From assembly GCF_003473485.1 (NCBI RefSeq), contig NC_053043.1:39904576-39968575 (forward strand): a DNA stretch of 64,000 bases, given 5' to 3'. This stretch comes from Medicago truncatula (Eukaryota; Streptophyta; Magnoliopsida; Fabales; Fabaceae). Under the pieces are notes generated by a model, which was given only the letters and a program-made list of their open reading frames with translations, made no database searches and was not told where the DNA came from. Each line of letters begins with the position of its first letter. The stretch's first letter is position 1. This document shows, piece after piece, positions 1 through 10,880 of the stretch. The position numbers and the translations under genes are program-made.

Positions 1-495
1 TCAGATACGTCATGGTCATAGGAAACCAAAATGTACTTTCAGCGCTGAGTTTTTCATGCCTTTATTCAAACAGCTTAATATTTTGAGATTGATGGTTTAT
101 GATGTGTGGTATCGAAGCCTCTATAACCATGTGGTTTGGAGTTGGGTTCTTTTTTCCCCATTCTTCCAAATAAACTTTCAACATAAGGTGGTCATGTGTT
201 GTCCATGCTTCAAGCACAAAGGCCTCTTGTATGAGGGGCATGTCAAACATGAAAGAGCTTAAAGTTTCTGAGATGATTTATGAACAATCGAACATATTCA
301 ACTGGCAACAATATACTAAAAATCTAAGCTAATTTAAAAGCATTTTACTTGTTTGATGATTTTTATATATATCAATAAATAATTTAGCAATATTTTGTCT
401 TGTATGCAATTGACCACTGAGATTTATGACATTTTTTAAAATATTTTTTTATATTATTTGGTTGATAAGCAGCCACTGGTTCATGTGACTTGTAG
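1..495 (+). other. Presumed intron of the TRS130 gene
   Basis: The first recognisable coding exon begins after a TAG acceptor at 495, in phase 0. Nothing in 1-495 continues the TRS130 protein upstream of that exon, so I read this as intron. A 62-codon minus-strand frame (62-250) is open but matches nothing I recognise. The rest is AT-rich. Confidence 0.45.
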
Positions 496-2894
496 GTAAT
501 ACTTCACTCTGAAGTAAAGGCTGTGTTGACCATATACGATGCTTGGATTGATCTTCAAGATGGATTTGTTCATTCTGGACAAACTGAGGGTAGACCTAAA
601 TCAAGCTTCTTCCCACTAATCATATCTCCCACTTCCAAAGCAGGAATTTTGTTCAGTATCTTCCTAGACAAGACAAATGCAGAAGGTAAATGCATTTGGC
701 CAGAGATCAGTGAAACAATGTTATTGTTGCTTTTTAATATAGCACCAAATAATTTGACCAGTGCCCCTAAATATCACAGTATGCAGAATTTAGGAACCGG
801 TTATCACAATGAGATCCTATTGGATCTTTAAATTTAAATGGAAGTGCATTTCTATAATTATGTTATTTTTCAGAGGTTTCTTGTTGGTTCAATTATTGTA
901 ATTCAAGCTTAATGACTAGCTGTAGCTGTCAATAATTCGTCTAAATGTTTTTCCTGTCAAAGTTACCGATTCCTTATCAATCTTTCTGAGTGTGCATGGA
1001 GATCGTCCTTGTGTCTTAACCTGCAGTCTATGTTAAACACTAGTGATGCAGTTTCTGGTATTTTTTTGTTAGTTGCACTGGCACAATTGTTGGTGTTTTT
1101 GATGGTATGACCATGCTTTTATTCATCATGCTTTCCCTGGAGATTTTACTCATCAAGAATGAGGGGCAGGCCAAAAAACTGTTATTCTTTGGTCAACGCC
1201 TTTTTTATTTTGCTTAAACTGATACAAATATAGCTAAAAATTTATGGCTTTTTCTTAGTTGATAATCTTAGTCATTGCCTGATTTACCCATGGCACACCT
1301 TTTAGTCTTAATATAATTATTTACCAATGAAAATAATCATAGCATGATTTCTGGCTCTGCTACTAATCAGCCTTATTTTTTAAAAAATGTAGAAGCCATG
1401 AAGCAACCAGAAAGCATATTAAATATCAAATATGGAATTTCTGGTGATAGAACAATCGGAGCCCATCCTCCTTTTATAAATGAATCTACTGGAGTTGATG
1501 GTGCTAGACAGGAGTTGATCTTCAAGAGTGTAATTGTTTTGCAAAGGCCTGTGCTTGATCCGTGCCTCGCCGTTGGATTTCTTCCTCTCCCTTCAGATGG
1601 CCTAAGAGTTGGACAACTTGTTAAGATGCAATGGAGGGTGGAAAGGTTGAAAGATTTGAATGAGAGAGAAATTTCTGAACAGAATGTAAGTACCACTGTA
1701 AACAGAGAAGAGTGTTTGCTACTTTTTTCAATATTTTTATGGTATCTTATACTCTCTGATTGTGGCTTTTGAACTTCCAACATCATCTTTTTACTTTGCG
1801 TAATTTTACTTCTAGTTTCTTGGTGAAGTGAAATAGTCACTTCCTTCCCGTGCTCCTCTGTAGGATCTAATTGCATGATGCTTAAACAATCCTGAATGGA
1901 GGATATTTGACAGCATTGTTTTTTATTTGTTTGGGAACAAATATAGAGGAAAGAAAGTAGAGGCTTTTCTTTCTTTCGAAGAAGAGGAATCATTTTTTTT
2001 TTCATACTTGTTATATGAAACAACTGAGCCAATGATGATGATAGAAAGTATTTTTTCTTTGCCGGGGGACAACAAATAATGAGAGAAAGAAAAGTTGTAT
2101 GGATCTTTCATTGGCTCATCCTTGTGTGATCGATTTAGTTGGTCTATTTCAAAAATCATTATTTTTTTGTTGGGTCTGTCTCCGTAACTTTCTCTTCTTT
2201 TTTCGTTTTTGTTCTTAAGCATATTTTTTTATTTATTCGTCTAACGGTAAAGTTGTTGTCACGTGATTGAAAGGTCACGGGTTCAAGTCCCGGAAACAAC
2301 CTCTTGGGTAAAAAACAGGGTAAGGCTGCGTACAAATACACCTATGGTGGGACCCCTTCCCAGACCCTGTGTATGCGGGAGCTTTGTGCACCTGGCTGCC
2401 AATTCATTTATTCATCCAACTCTTGAATGTTGACAATTCTTGTCTACTTTTCCTTTATTCTGTTTGATGCTATAATTGTTTCAAATTTTGACAGGATGAG
2501 GTTCTGTACGAGGTAAATGCAAATTCTGGAAATTGGATGATTGCTGGAAGAAAAAGAGGGCATGTATCTCTCTCCAAAAATCAAGGTATATGTATGTATT
2601 ATCAGTTTATTTGGAAAAATATTTTTAGGTAATTGGGAAGAATAGTCTGCAGGAACTACTTGCAATGTGCTATACTTTTATTGATATTTGAATTTCCTTC
2701 TTATCATGATAGGTGCAAGAATAATTATCACAGTATTATGCATGCCACTAGTGGCGGGTTATGTGCGTCCTCCTCTACTTGGGTTGCCAGAAATTGAAGA
2801 GGCAAATATAAGGTGCAAACCGTCTGGGCCACATCTAGTTTGTGTTTTGCCACCAACGCTCAGCTCATCCTACTGTGTTCCAGTTAATTCATGA
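496..2894 (+). CDS. TRS130: TRAPPII complex subunit TRS130/TRAPPC10 (CLUB-like), C-terminal exons
   Basis: This is the 3' end of a gene that starts before the window. Four coding exons fit together with consistent phases: 496-685, 1393-1685, 2495-2585 and 2713-2894 (stop TGA 2892-2894). Every junction is GT/AG, and the split codons rejoin to sensible residues (for example g|aa = Glu between the first two). The joined protein resembles the C-terminus of plant TRS130: LTIYDAWIDLQDGFVHSG, PESILNIKYGI, VLQRPVLDPCL, FLPLPSDGLR, VLYEVNANSGNWMIAGRKRG and VAGYVRPPLLGLP are recalled as conserved in Arabidopsis CLUB. In that family the protein belongs to TRAPPII, a trans-Golgi tethering and Rab-GEF complex needed for cell-plate formation. 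The ending SSYCVPVNS looks like a natural C-terminus. The intron at 1686-2494 contains a SINE. About 300-450 bases after the stop are probably 3' UTR. Family assignment is confident; exon limits are inferred from splice signals only. Confidence 0.9.
2239..2405 (+). mobile_element. Au-type tRNA-derived SINE in a TRS130 intron
   Basis: A tRNA-like head carries a B-box-type GGTTCAAGTCCCGG. It is followed by the body typical of the plant Au SINE family: GGTAAGGCTGCGTACA, then a paired ACCCCTTCCCAGACCC block and GCGGGAGCTTTGTGCACC. The copy is flanked by the 8-bp direct repeat ATTTATTC at 2231-2238 and 2406-2413, which I take as the target-site duplication. The 5' end is slightly truncated. It lies wholly inside the 1686-2494 intron, in the gene's sense orientation. 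Confidence 0.8.
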
Positions 2895-3364
2895 TCTTAC
2901 AGGGTGTTTCTACTCATCCTTGATAGAGATTGTTCCATAGGAATTTTTATTTTTTTTTCTTCTGGTTTCAATGAGAAATAGGAAAGTGTAATTTTAAACT
3001 CTTCATTACATGAAAAAAACTCTTTAGTTAGATATCTGTTGTTTACGGGCTTTCAGGCAGTATTCTGATTCAGAGTGCCGGCACCCTGGTTTATGTACAG
3101 TGGAATTTTGTGCTCTTGCTTGTACCATATAGATACAGAAACCATAACATTATTTTGTCTCATAGATTATTAAAATTGGTTGGAATCAAGACATTTGCGA
3201 GTTTTACTTTCTCCTTTAAACTCCACAATAATTACCACATGATAACGATGTCTCCATGTCAGCAATCATCATTCAAATAGTTGCTGAGTGGCTTTAGTTT
3301 CTTTTTTCATCGTCCAACCTTGTCTGTTATTATAATTGTCTCGAATATAAACAAAAAGTTCTAT

Positions 3365-4640
3365 AAAAGACAAGTTTTATTAAAAGAAAGAAAAAAGTAC
3401 AAAATTGGGGGACTAGGTCAAACCCAATTAAAAACAAACCTATAGTTTGGGAAACCTGAGAAATCTCTAGCATACCAATATTGTATTAACCTAGGAGGTT
3501 CATCCCACCAATGGGAGTGTAAAATATTATGAGCATGGCTAGCTAAAGAGCCAGCAACATATTGCCTTCCTTATGTATGTGTTCAAATAAAATTTATTTG
3601 ACATTACAGCTGACAATTATTCCGTCTATTACTTGTGGTCCAAGGCACAACTCATTTGCTGTTCACATTCATGACCACAACTTGACTGACACTTTCAACC
3701 CACAGATTATTCCAACCTTGATTATAAGATTTCTCAGTTGTAAACATTATAAAACCGATGTTTTCTGCAAGGATGGAACTACCTAAACCAATGTTTTCTG
3801 CATAACCACCAATGAACCTAGCTAGGTGATCTCTGAAAACTACTCCAATAGCAACCATAGAAGGACTCCCAATAGCTGATCAATCTGAATTTGCTTTAAC
3901 CCAACCAAAGCTGGGAGGCTTCCAGAGAACTTAAAAAATCCTATCAGCTTTTTTGGGTTTACCAGGCACTCTAAAGAACTGCATTAAATTGAAAGCCTGT
4001 TAGTTTGAAGTTCTGAGGTTATTATAGCAATGATTCTGCCTATGTTATTATACTTGCTCTGGAATCTTCTATGGTTTCTTTCTTTCCAGACTGCCCATAA
4101 AAGATGCACAATTGCAGAAACTAAAATATCATGGGACTGGGAGCTCCAACTTCTTGCTAAACAGGAGAGGACAATCTTCCAGCTAGTTCTATCAATACCA
4201 AAATTGGTGCATGTCACCATGTGCTCAACCAGTTCCAAATCACACTAACGAAAGGGCAGCGAAGAAGAATGTGCTCAGATGTTTCTTCATGCTGCATACA
4301 AAATCAGCAGACTGAAACCATACAGCATCCTATTTTCCTTCGATTATCATCTGTGGGGAGCTTATCATATTAAAACCTCCATTAAATGAAATATCTTGAA
4401 GGGGGAATAGTTTTGGCCCAGACAGTTTTACACAAAGGCAAAGGATTAACGTGAGAGTCTAGATGCGAATATGCTAGCTTAGCAGTGAGATTACCATGAA
4501 TGGAATTAATCCAGACAAGTGAATCAATAGTTGTATTCACAAGTATAGTGACCATCCAATTTTTTGAGGTGATATCAGAGAATTTAGAAGTGAAAATACT
4601 CAGGGATGCTCCAGCTACCATTAGAGATATAGTATGAGAG
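3365..4640 (-). mobile_element. Decayed LINE (L1-type), zf-RVT to RNase H 3' part
   Basis: Minus-strand frames, broken by stops and shifts, show in order a zf-RVT-like segment (about 4382-4621), a linker with LLWAVWKERNHRRF (3984-4238), an RNase H start GWVKANSD followed by VAIGVVFRDHLARFIGGYAENIG (3652-3930), and a C-terminal tail HWWDEPP...GFPNYRF (about 3420-3540). This is the C-terminal layout of plant non-LTR retrotransposons. The 5' part is missing and no TSD was found. A second relic with a similar C-terminal tail lies at 16990-17416. Confidence 0.8.
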
Positions 4641-4780
4641 TTTAATATCTAGGAAAGTATGAATGTTATCAGGAATATGCAGCAAATCCATGCCAAATAT
4701 TTGACGAGAGATGATTTCTAATGCTATTGAAATTGATTAAAAAGGTAAACAAAAAAGGTCATGTTACGTTAACAAAAAAA

Positions 4781-4852
4781 AGGTTCCACCGAGACTTGAA
4801 CTCGGGTTACTGGATTCAGAGTCCAATGTCCTAACCGCTAGACCATGGAACC
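4781..4852 (-). tRNA. tRNA-Gln (anticodon CUG)
   Basis: Read on the minus strand, the 72-nt sequence begins GGTTCCATGGTCTAGCGGTT and ends with the pairing GGAACC plus a discriminator T. The acceptor stem pairs GGTTCCA with the 3' side. The anticodon loop is CTCTGAA, giving anticodon CTG, which reads the glutamine codon CAG. Box A (TGGTCTAGCGGTTAGG) and box B (GAGTTCAAGTCTC) are intact, and the sequence agrees with plant tRNA-Gln as I know it. It is followed at once on the minus strand by a run of eight T, a normal Pol III terminator. Upstream are AT-rich sequence and CAA motifs, usual for plant tRNA genes. No intron. Probably functional. Confidence 0.95.
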
Positions 4853-4961
4853 GTTTTTGCTTACAACCTGTATAACGGATATAAATATCATTGTAACCGC
4901 GCCTAAGTAAATCTAATTTGTATTCATGTAATGCTCCAAATTTATTTATTTTATAATATAA

Positions 4962-5090
4962 TTTTTTTTTTTGTCGAGTAGCCTAATAGTTGAATTCACA
5001 CACATCTTTAGTGCGGAGAAATGAGAAATCTAGAGTTCCAATCTTTGCTTTTTGCATATTATGTATTGCCAACTACAAACTAAGTTGTAC
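4962..5090 (-). mobile_element. tRNA-derived SINE (family with GTTGGTAG box A), degraded copy
   Basis: On the minus strand: a box-A-like GTAGTTGGCAATACATAATA, a B-box-like GATTGGAACTCTAGA, then TTTCTCATTTCTCCGC, GTGTGTGAATTCAACTATTA and GGCTACTCGAC, ending in an A tail (the T run at 4962-4972 on the plus strand). It is the same family as the better copy at 18855-18991. Diverged; TSD not resolved. Confidence 0.7.
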
Positions 5091-6386
5091 GAAAATTATA
5101 GTTGACTTTTTTGTTACAATTTATTATTAATTTTAATTTTTTTGCTAATTTAGTTAGGTAAATGCATTTTGATCAGAAAATACCTTACATTCATTTTACT
5201 TTTAACTAAGATCAATTATAGTCACTACCGTATAGAAATGTATGCCGTCTTCATACATAATACATGAAATTTTATGATGAAAAACGATTCAAATAGAGTG
5301 ATAGAAAGATTGAATGATGGAAGAAGTATAAAAGACTGACTTGTAGTGTTAAAATGAAACGATAAAAAGAGTGAATGAATGGCTTCCATTGCTTCCAAGT
5401 GTTCAAATTTTCTAGTTTGCATCAAGACTAACTTCACATATAAGGGTCAACGTAAAACATTCTTAAATTTGTATATAGTGAAAACTGGATTTAGGGGTTA
5501 CTTTGGAAGTATATGTTTGAAAAAAAAAGTTTTTCATGCCATTCATAAATATACTTCTATACAAAAACATTGTTTTTTTTTTCTTCGAACAATATATTTT
5601 CAAACACATATGGTTTTTTTAGAGATAGTTGGGGTAAAATGAAAGGATCAAGATCCTCTCTGTTGGATTTTTTTTTTTGAGGAAATAAAGTTGAGATCTT
5701 GATCATCGAGTGTAGAAACAGTAAAATTTTGCATGGAAACTAGTGATGGAATTTTAGTATGAGATAACAGGTATTACAATAGTAATCAACTTATTATAGG
5801 AGTAGAAATATAATATAGTGAAGCCCTTAATGTTATTGACGTTACATCTCAAAGGCTTGAATACAATTGCACATATGCTTATCTATTTATAGATCCTTGA
5901 AGATGTTTCTAGAAGTAGAATCATGTATACTTTTGTCTGACTCACTTGTGCAGAATTACATTTTTTGCAGGAGTTCTTAAGTCTTTTGTTTGAATGCATG
6001 TTCAATTTGGATTATTATATTATTTTAAGTTGATATATGAAGATTTTGATTAGGACTTCAGAGGGTAAGTGTTGGGATATTTCACAATTAAGTGATGAAT
6101 AAGAAGGTGATTTTGAGAAAGTAAAAAGTGGGGAAAAAGATAATTGTATATTATGGAACAAAAGAAGTGTTTATTTAATCATAGAGATTACAACTATCAA
6201 TTGCACTGTGATGCTACTATGCATATGCAATCACAGTGACTAGCAGAGTAGCTAAAACTTCTCAAATCTTAACAAACTTCTAACTAACTTGTGTTGCAAG
6301 TTAATTACTTGCAACACAAGAAAATAAGAAGTAAACGGCTGCATTGAAAGCTGCATTGCATAGGGATCACAAGTTAATTAGTTTAG
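5091..6386. other. Intergenic, no gene seen
   Basis: AT-rich sequence with short open frames only. At 6320-6380 a scrambled partial duplicate (AAGAAGTAAACGGCTGCATT) of the adjoining CDPK fossil appears; the matching stretch inside the fossil is at 6449-6468. Confidence 0.5.
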
Positions 6387-6510
6387 ATGTGTCACAAACA
6401 TGGTGTGATGCATAGGGATCTCAAGCCTGAGAATCTTTTGTTTGCAAATAAGAAGTAAACGGCTCCACTGAAAGCAATAGGTTTTGAATTGTCAGTGTTC
6501 TTTAAACCAG
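6387..6510 (+). pseudogene. Calcium-dependent protein kinase (CDPK) exon fossil
   Basis: The plus strand reads CHKHGVMHRDLKPENLLFAN, then KK, a stop (TAA where CDPKs have a Glu codon), then TAPLKAIGFELSVFFKPG. This is the catalytic-loop to DFG segment of a plant CDPK. HRDLKPEN is intact, but the DFG region reads GFE instead of DFG. The segment ends at a clean donor-like CCAG|GTAAGG in the position where many CDPK genes have an intron, so the fossil came from genomic DNA and not from an mRNA copy. No other CDPK exons were found nearby. Confidence 0.8.
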
Positions 6511-7053
6511 GTAAGGCTTTTGGATGGAAATTAAGGTTGCATTGTTGCTTGCTTTCATCATATTGATGGTTTTAAGGGTTTGCAATTTGCTGAAAGTTCT
6601 CCATTTTGGGCAGGTTAGTTTTGTCTTGTGATTCTGCGATTGATCTGTGTCGGCTTCTTAGAGATCAAAATCTTAAATGGTCAAATTTTAAGTCACCGAG
6701 AAGCTCATGCAACTACTGTACTATCATATGCTTCAAGAAATTGTTGCAAGAAAAATAAATGCATGTTACTGAATTGTTGCTAAAGCTTTCTTTTTCTCGA
6801 TTACTTTTCACAGTACTTTTGAGTTAAATCCATTTTAAAGTGCAGTTGTCATTGCAAAATTTTATATTGTCAACATACACTTGTTATAATATATTGTTAC
6901 AAATTGAGTGGTAGGGAAAAATTATGATATTTAAAAACTAAGGGACTATATTTCATATTTAAAAATAGGGGATTAAAACCGTGATTCCATAAATACAGAC
7001 CGAAAGTGATTTAAGTAAAAAAGAAAGAAAAAAAATACATAGAGCTATTATTG
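6511..7053. other. 3' flank of the lectin kinase, shared with its paralog
   Basis: The 3' flank of the minus-strand kinase, read on the minus strand from 7053 to about 6900, matches the 3' flank of the plus-strand copy (16275-16420). Shared landmarks are the sequence just after the stop (CAATAATAGCTCTATGTATT), CTTAAATCACTTT with GGTCT, and CCCTATTTTTAAAT. This flank contains the end of an older MITE-like repeat, so the repeat was present before the genes duplicated. The rest, 6511-6880, is unremarkable. Confidence 0.6.
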
Positions 7054-9417
7054 CTATCTTGGTCCTGAAAGACTAACCGCTGATAGATAAGCATCAGAAG
7101 AAGAGGAGGTTTTTCCTTCATTAGAGGATTTTGGTGGTTTAGGAACAGTGCAAAGACCCTCTAACATTTGAACAACTTTTGTCATGGAAGGTCTCATAGA
7201 CATGTCTTCCTGTATACACCACAATGCAACATTTATAGCACAATGAACCCTATCATCATTCTCATCATCTATTTTCATCTCTGAATCAATGATATCTCTC
7301 ATTTTACCTTCTTCCATCATCTTAAAAGCAAAACGAGGGAAATTGAATTTCTCCGAAGTCTCATTAGGATCATAATTCTTCCTTCCCGCAATTATCTCTA
7401 GCAACACCATCCCATAGCTGTATACATCGCTTTTCTCTGATATAGCATAGTTTGTTATCCACTCGGGTGCAAGGTAGCCACGAGTTCCTCTTAATGTAGT
7501 AAAAACATGGCTTTCTTCTCTATTCATAAGCTTGGCTAAACCAAAGTCTGAAACTTTGGCAATGAAATGATCATCTAGAAGTACATTTTCAGGTTTGATG
7601 TCACAATGAACAATCTTTGAATCACACTCTTGATGCAGATAAGCAAGTCCTTTTGCTGTTCCTAATGCTATACTAAACCTTGTATCCCAATCCAAAAGAA
7701 ATTCACTTTTTTTGTTCTTGAATATCCATTTATCCAATGAGTTATTAGCCATGTACTCGTAAACTAGAAGCCTATGATTTCCATCTGCACAAAATCCTTT
7801 AAGCCTTACCAAATTATGGTGATGAATGCTTCCGATGATACTAACTTCAGCTCTGAACTCTTTCTTCCCTTGACCAATACCTTCCAGCTTCTTCACAGCT
7901 AATTCAGTCCCATCAGGTAGAAGTCCTTTATAAACTGATCCAAAACCTCCTTGACCAAGTTTCACAGAGAAGTTATTAGTTGCAACTTCAAGATCTTTAT
8001 AGCGGAAACGGATTGGCATGCCGGTTAAATTCTCCAAGAAATTTTCTTCTTCTGAATTCTCTCGAGGTAACCTTTTCTTTTTCTTGTAGTATAGAACCCC
8101 CATAAAGAGCAGAATAAGAAAAGTTATTATGACAACAATCACAACAACTATGATGTGCTTATTGCTTCTTTGACCTCCATCACGAGCAACCTTAATGTAA
8201 GAAACATAACCAGAAGAATCAGCATCATCAGATTTCTGAAAACTTCCAACACTGTCCAACAAGAAACAGTTCCCTGAACTTCTATGAAAGAACATTGCAA
8301 GACAAGAGCAATTTCCAAGACATGATGTTTGACAACTGGATAAATCAGTATTCGAATAGGGATGAAGAAAATCAAGCGCAAAGTAACCAAGTCCATCATC
8401 AACTTTCAGAAATTCAACAGATCTTTTTGATTCATCATCGCAAGGAGAGGCAAAACCTGGTTTACAACTAGGAAGAAGAACAAGAGGACAGCTACACATA
8501 CGGTTGTTTGAGCATATTCCGTAGGGATCACAAGGTTCTGGTGTACCACAAGGATCTCTTGGTATTCTTAGTGAAGCATCACTGTTTGATCCAGTACCGT
8601 TGAGATTCGAGAAAGTAATGACACCGTCTTTTCCTAAAACTGCAATCCAACTTGCATGTATATCAGAGACAATGAATTGCCATAACAAAGACTTATTGTT
8701 ATCATAGAACCTCCAAGAATTATCACTGAGATTTGCAAAAGCCACAACATCACCATTCTTGTTAATCGTTTTACGGTTATCATTCTGCATAGTCCAATAA
8801 GTCTGTGGAGTTTTGAAACCAGCTGAAAGAACAACATCACCAGATTTGATCTCAAGAACATAGGTCAAGTTATTTGAACTAGGTTCACTGGTAAGTTTCA
8901 TTCCCTCTTTGAAATCTTGTGAAGGCATTAAAGTATCAGTTGGATAACTAAAACTTTGCCAAATTACCGTATTATTGTCGTCGTTACCAAGCAAAACCAA
9001 ATTTCCAGTGTCTTGCAATTCCATTGTTTTGCTAATTGTGTTTGTAGACCAGATCACAGTTCCATTCCTCTGTAAATAGGCATTTCCTTTTTTATCAAAC
9101 ACAAAATTATCAACATTGGAAACTGGTAATGCTCTATTAGCAGTCCAAAGCACGATGGAGCTAGCCATGTGGACGATTGCTAATAGAAACTTGGTGTTGT
9201 CGTTTACGGTGGTGACAAAACCAAAAACAAAATTTCTATCCTTTGAGACGAGGAACTTCGACTTTTCGTCAATAAAACTCATTGGAGAAGCTTCCATCCC
9301 AGGTGAGATTGTGCCAATATATTGAATATCACATAAACACGGTTTGGACATGATCAATAGGGTGGAGATGAAAAGACCAACAACAACATAGGATAAAAAC
9401 CAATGTTTTGTTCCCAT
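7054..9417 (-). CDS. G-type lectin S-receptor-like Ser/Thr protein kinase, SD2-5 type
   Basis: An intronless 787-residue receptor kinase. A signal peptide (about 1-29, ending in a CLC motif) is followed by a B-lectin ectodomain (about 50-170, with WTANR and NGTVIWSTNT), a cysteine-rich stretch (290-325), a PAN-like region (about 345-410, SCQTSCLGNCSCLAMFF) and one membrane segment (about 420-442) before KKKKR. The kinase spans about 480-755: glycine loop GQGGFGSVYKG, catalytic Lys509, alphaC Glu524, IVHCDIKPEN with Asp606, DFG 624-626, GTRGYLAPEW and MRPSM. HCD in place of HRD makes it a non-RD kinase, common among immune-type receptors. The tail is Ser-rich and ends SLSGPR. It should sit in the plasma membrane and phosphorylate Ser/Thr; the ligand is unknown. 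The length and all catalytic motifs look intact. A divergent paralog lies 4.5 kb away at 13890-16274. The start is the first ATG before the signal peptide. Confidence 0.95.
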   Translation of the reverse strand: MGTKHWFLSYVVVGLFISTLLIMSKPCLCDIQYIGTISPGMEASPMSFIDEKSKFLVSKDRNFVFGFVTTVNDNTKFLLAIVHMASSIVLWTANRALPVSNVDNFVFDKKGNAYLQRNGTVIWSTNTISKTMELQDTGNLVLLGNDDNNTVIWQSFSYPTDTLMPSQDFKEGMKLTSEPSSNNLTYVLEIKSGDVVLSAGFKTPQTYWTMQNDNRKTINKNGDVVAFANLSDNSWRFYDNNKSLLWQFIVSDIHASWIAVLGKDGVITFSNLNGTGSNSDASLRIPRDPCGTPEPCDPYGICSNNRMCSCPLVLLPSCKPGFASPCDDESKRSVEFLKVDDGLGYFALDFLHPYSNTDLSSCQTSCLGNCSCLAMFFHRSSGNCFLLDSVGSFQKSDDADSSGYVSYIKVARDGGQRSNKHIIVVVIVVIITFLILLFMGVLYYKKKKRLPRENSEEENFLENLTGMPIRFRYKDLEVATNNFSVKLGQGGFGSVYKGLLPDGTELAVKKLEGIGQGKKEFRAEVSIIGSIHHHNLVRLKGFCADGNHRLLVYEYMANNSLDKWIFKNKKSEFLLDWDTRFSIALGTAKGLAYLHQECDSKIVHCDIKPENVLLDDHFIAKVSDFGLAKLMNREESHVFTTLRGTRGYLAPEWITNYAISEKSDVYSYGMVLLEIIAGRKNYDPNETSEKFNFPRFAFKMMEEGKMRDIIDSEMKIDDENDDRVHCAINVALWCIQEDMSMRPSMTKVVQMLEGLCTVPKPPKSSNEGKTSSSSDAYLSAVSLSGPR

Positions 9418-10336
9418 GTTTTAGTTGCTACATGGAAGAATTTACAAGGAACAAAATTATGGAATTTTTAAAATGGAATCGGTTGAAAAGAAAGAATATA
9501 ACAAAGCTAGCTGAAGCTCAAGTTGGAAAGTGGAAATAACATAGCAAGCAAATAATTTAAGTATATTATAATTATTATATTTAATACTAGAATTTCAAAT
9601 TTACCCTTAAATTAAATTTACTATAACTATTTCAATGTTTTCAACACTTACGAAACACTTTCAAGGATAAAATTGATAAGGATGTGTTTTTTTTTATGAT
9701 GACAAGTTAACATTTCCCTTTTTCTTAAATATAAGATTGGATGAAACAAGTTTTTATTAAAATTTATATATTCAATACATTGTAATTATAATATTTATCT
9801 TTTTTAAAAATTAATTTTTCTATTTAGAATCTTTTAAAAAATGTTCTAAAATACTCGTCAGCAAGACCTTTAAATTTATAATCAGAGTTGTAGTTTTATG
9901 TGCATCGACTAATTGTATGTGTGGACTAAATTACAAGACAGTTCACATCACCCACATCAATGACTTATGGTCAATTGAGTTTGTAATTGTCGCACTCATT
10001 TAATTTATCTTGGATCTTTTCTTTCTTATGGCTGTTGATAATGTTTCTTATGCTGGTTGGCTTTTGTTCACTTTGTGATTCGACGGTTCGTTGATTTGAA
10101 TTCCACTCGATCTGGTTCTTTTTTTCAAGATTGATGTTTCTTCATTTTTCTTGTCTTCCAAGTTAACTATCACATGTTTCTTAGATTGGACGAAAGTAAA
10201 AAGAAGAACTATAAGAAAGTGAAAAAAGAAATGAGAACTATATATATTTTTTGGTAGCTGATGATGCTACACCTCTGGTAGTGGGTTTTACTAGAAGCAG
10301 GTAGCACCACATTAATAGGTTTGACATGTTGAGACC
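9418..10336. other. 5' flank of the lectin kinase; no gene seen
   Basis: Similarity to the paralog's upstream region fades within roughly 60 bases of the ATG (shared CTTCC...GTA...GCTACAT-like sequence). Beyond that the sequence is AT-rich with no element I can define. Confidence 0.4.
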
Positions 10337-10880
10337 ATAGTAGCCAATCTCGGATAGTGGTGTGTAGCGGCCGACCTCAAAAGTAGGATAGCAGGATCAC
10401 GTATAGCAGTATGACAAATAACGGTCATTTATATTTTATTTTATTTTGGATAAATTACACTAATGCTATAAAGTATAAAAATAAAACTTGTATAAAAATA
10501 TAACACTCAATCTCATGAAACATTTATAAATCAAAACACAAAAACAAAAGACAAAGGAACAAATAAAAAAAAAATCATAAAACAAGATAAACCATAAAAC
10601 AAAAGAAAACAGATGAAGAAAAAAGAACTGAGAAAGAGAGAAGAGATTCCCCCATGTTGCATTTTTAAGTTGAAATATAAAAGAGTATGTTTTGTAGCGC
10701 ATGTAAGAAGAGAGAAAGAGTTGAAAAATGTTAGGGTTTACGAAACCCCCAAAATGCCCTAAAAAAGATTTTTAAAATATGGTTAATTTAGAATTTTCAT
10801 ACTAAAATGAAATAGTAACAGAACCGGCCGCTATCCGCAAAGCCGCTGCTACGCCACACGCGGCCGCTATTGACTACTTT
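10337..10880. mobile_element. Possible hAT-like non-autonomous element
   Basis: The left end holds ATAGTAGCCAATCTCGGATA and GTGTGTAGCGGCC. The right end, reverse-complemented, starts AAAGTAGTCAATAGCGGCCG and contains GGATAGCGGCCGG. The ends are imperfect inverted repeats, GC-rich around an AT-rich core. No clean target-site duplication was found, so the exact limits and class are uncertain. Confidence 0.45.

Noticed and set aside
62-250. A minus-strand 62-codon frame as a gene or exon
   Set aside because: No recognisable domain, start context or splice partners; the region is best read as intron.
1373-2032. A 219-codon minus-strand frame opposite TRS130
   Set aside because: Shadow of the TRS130 exon at 1393-1685 and its intron; no features of its own.
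2240-2310. A tRNA gene near 2240-2310
   Set aside because: The tRNA-like head continues into an Au SINE body and does not fold as a full cloverleaf.
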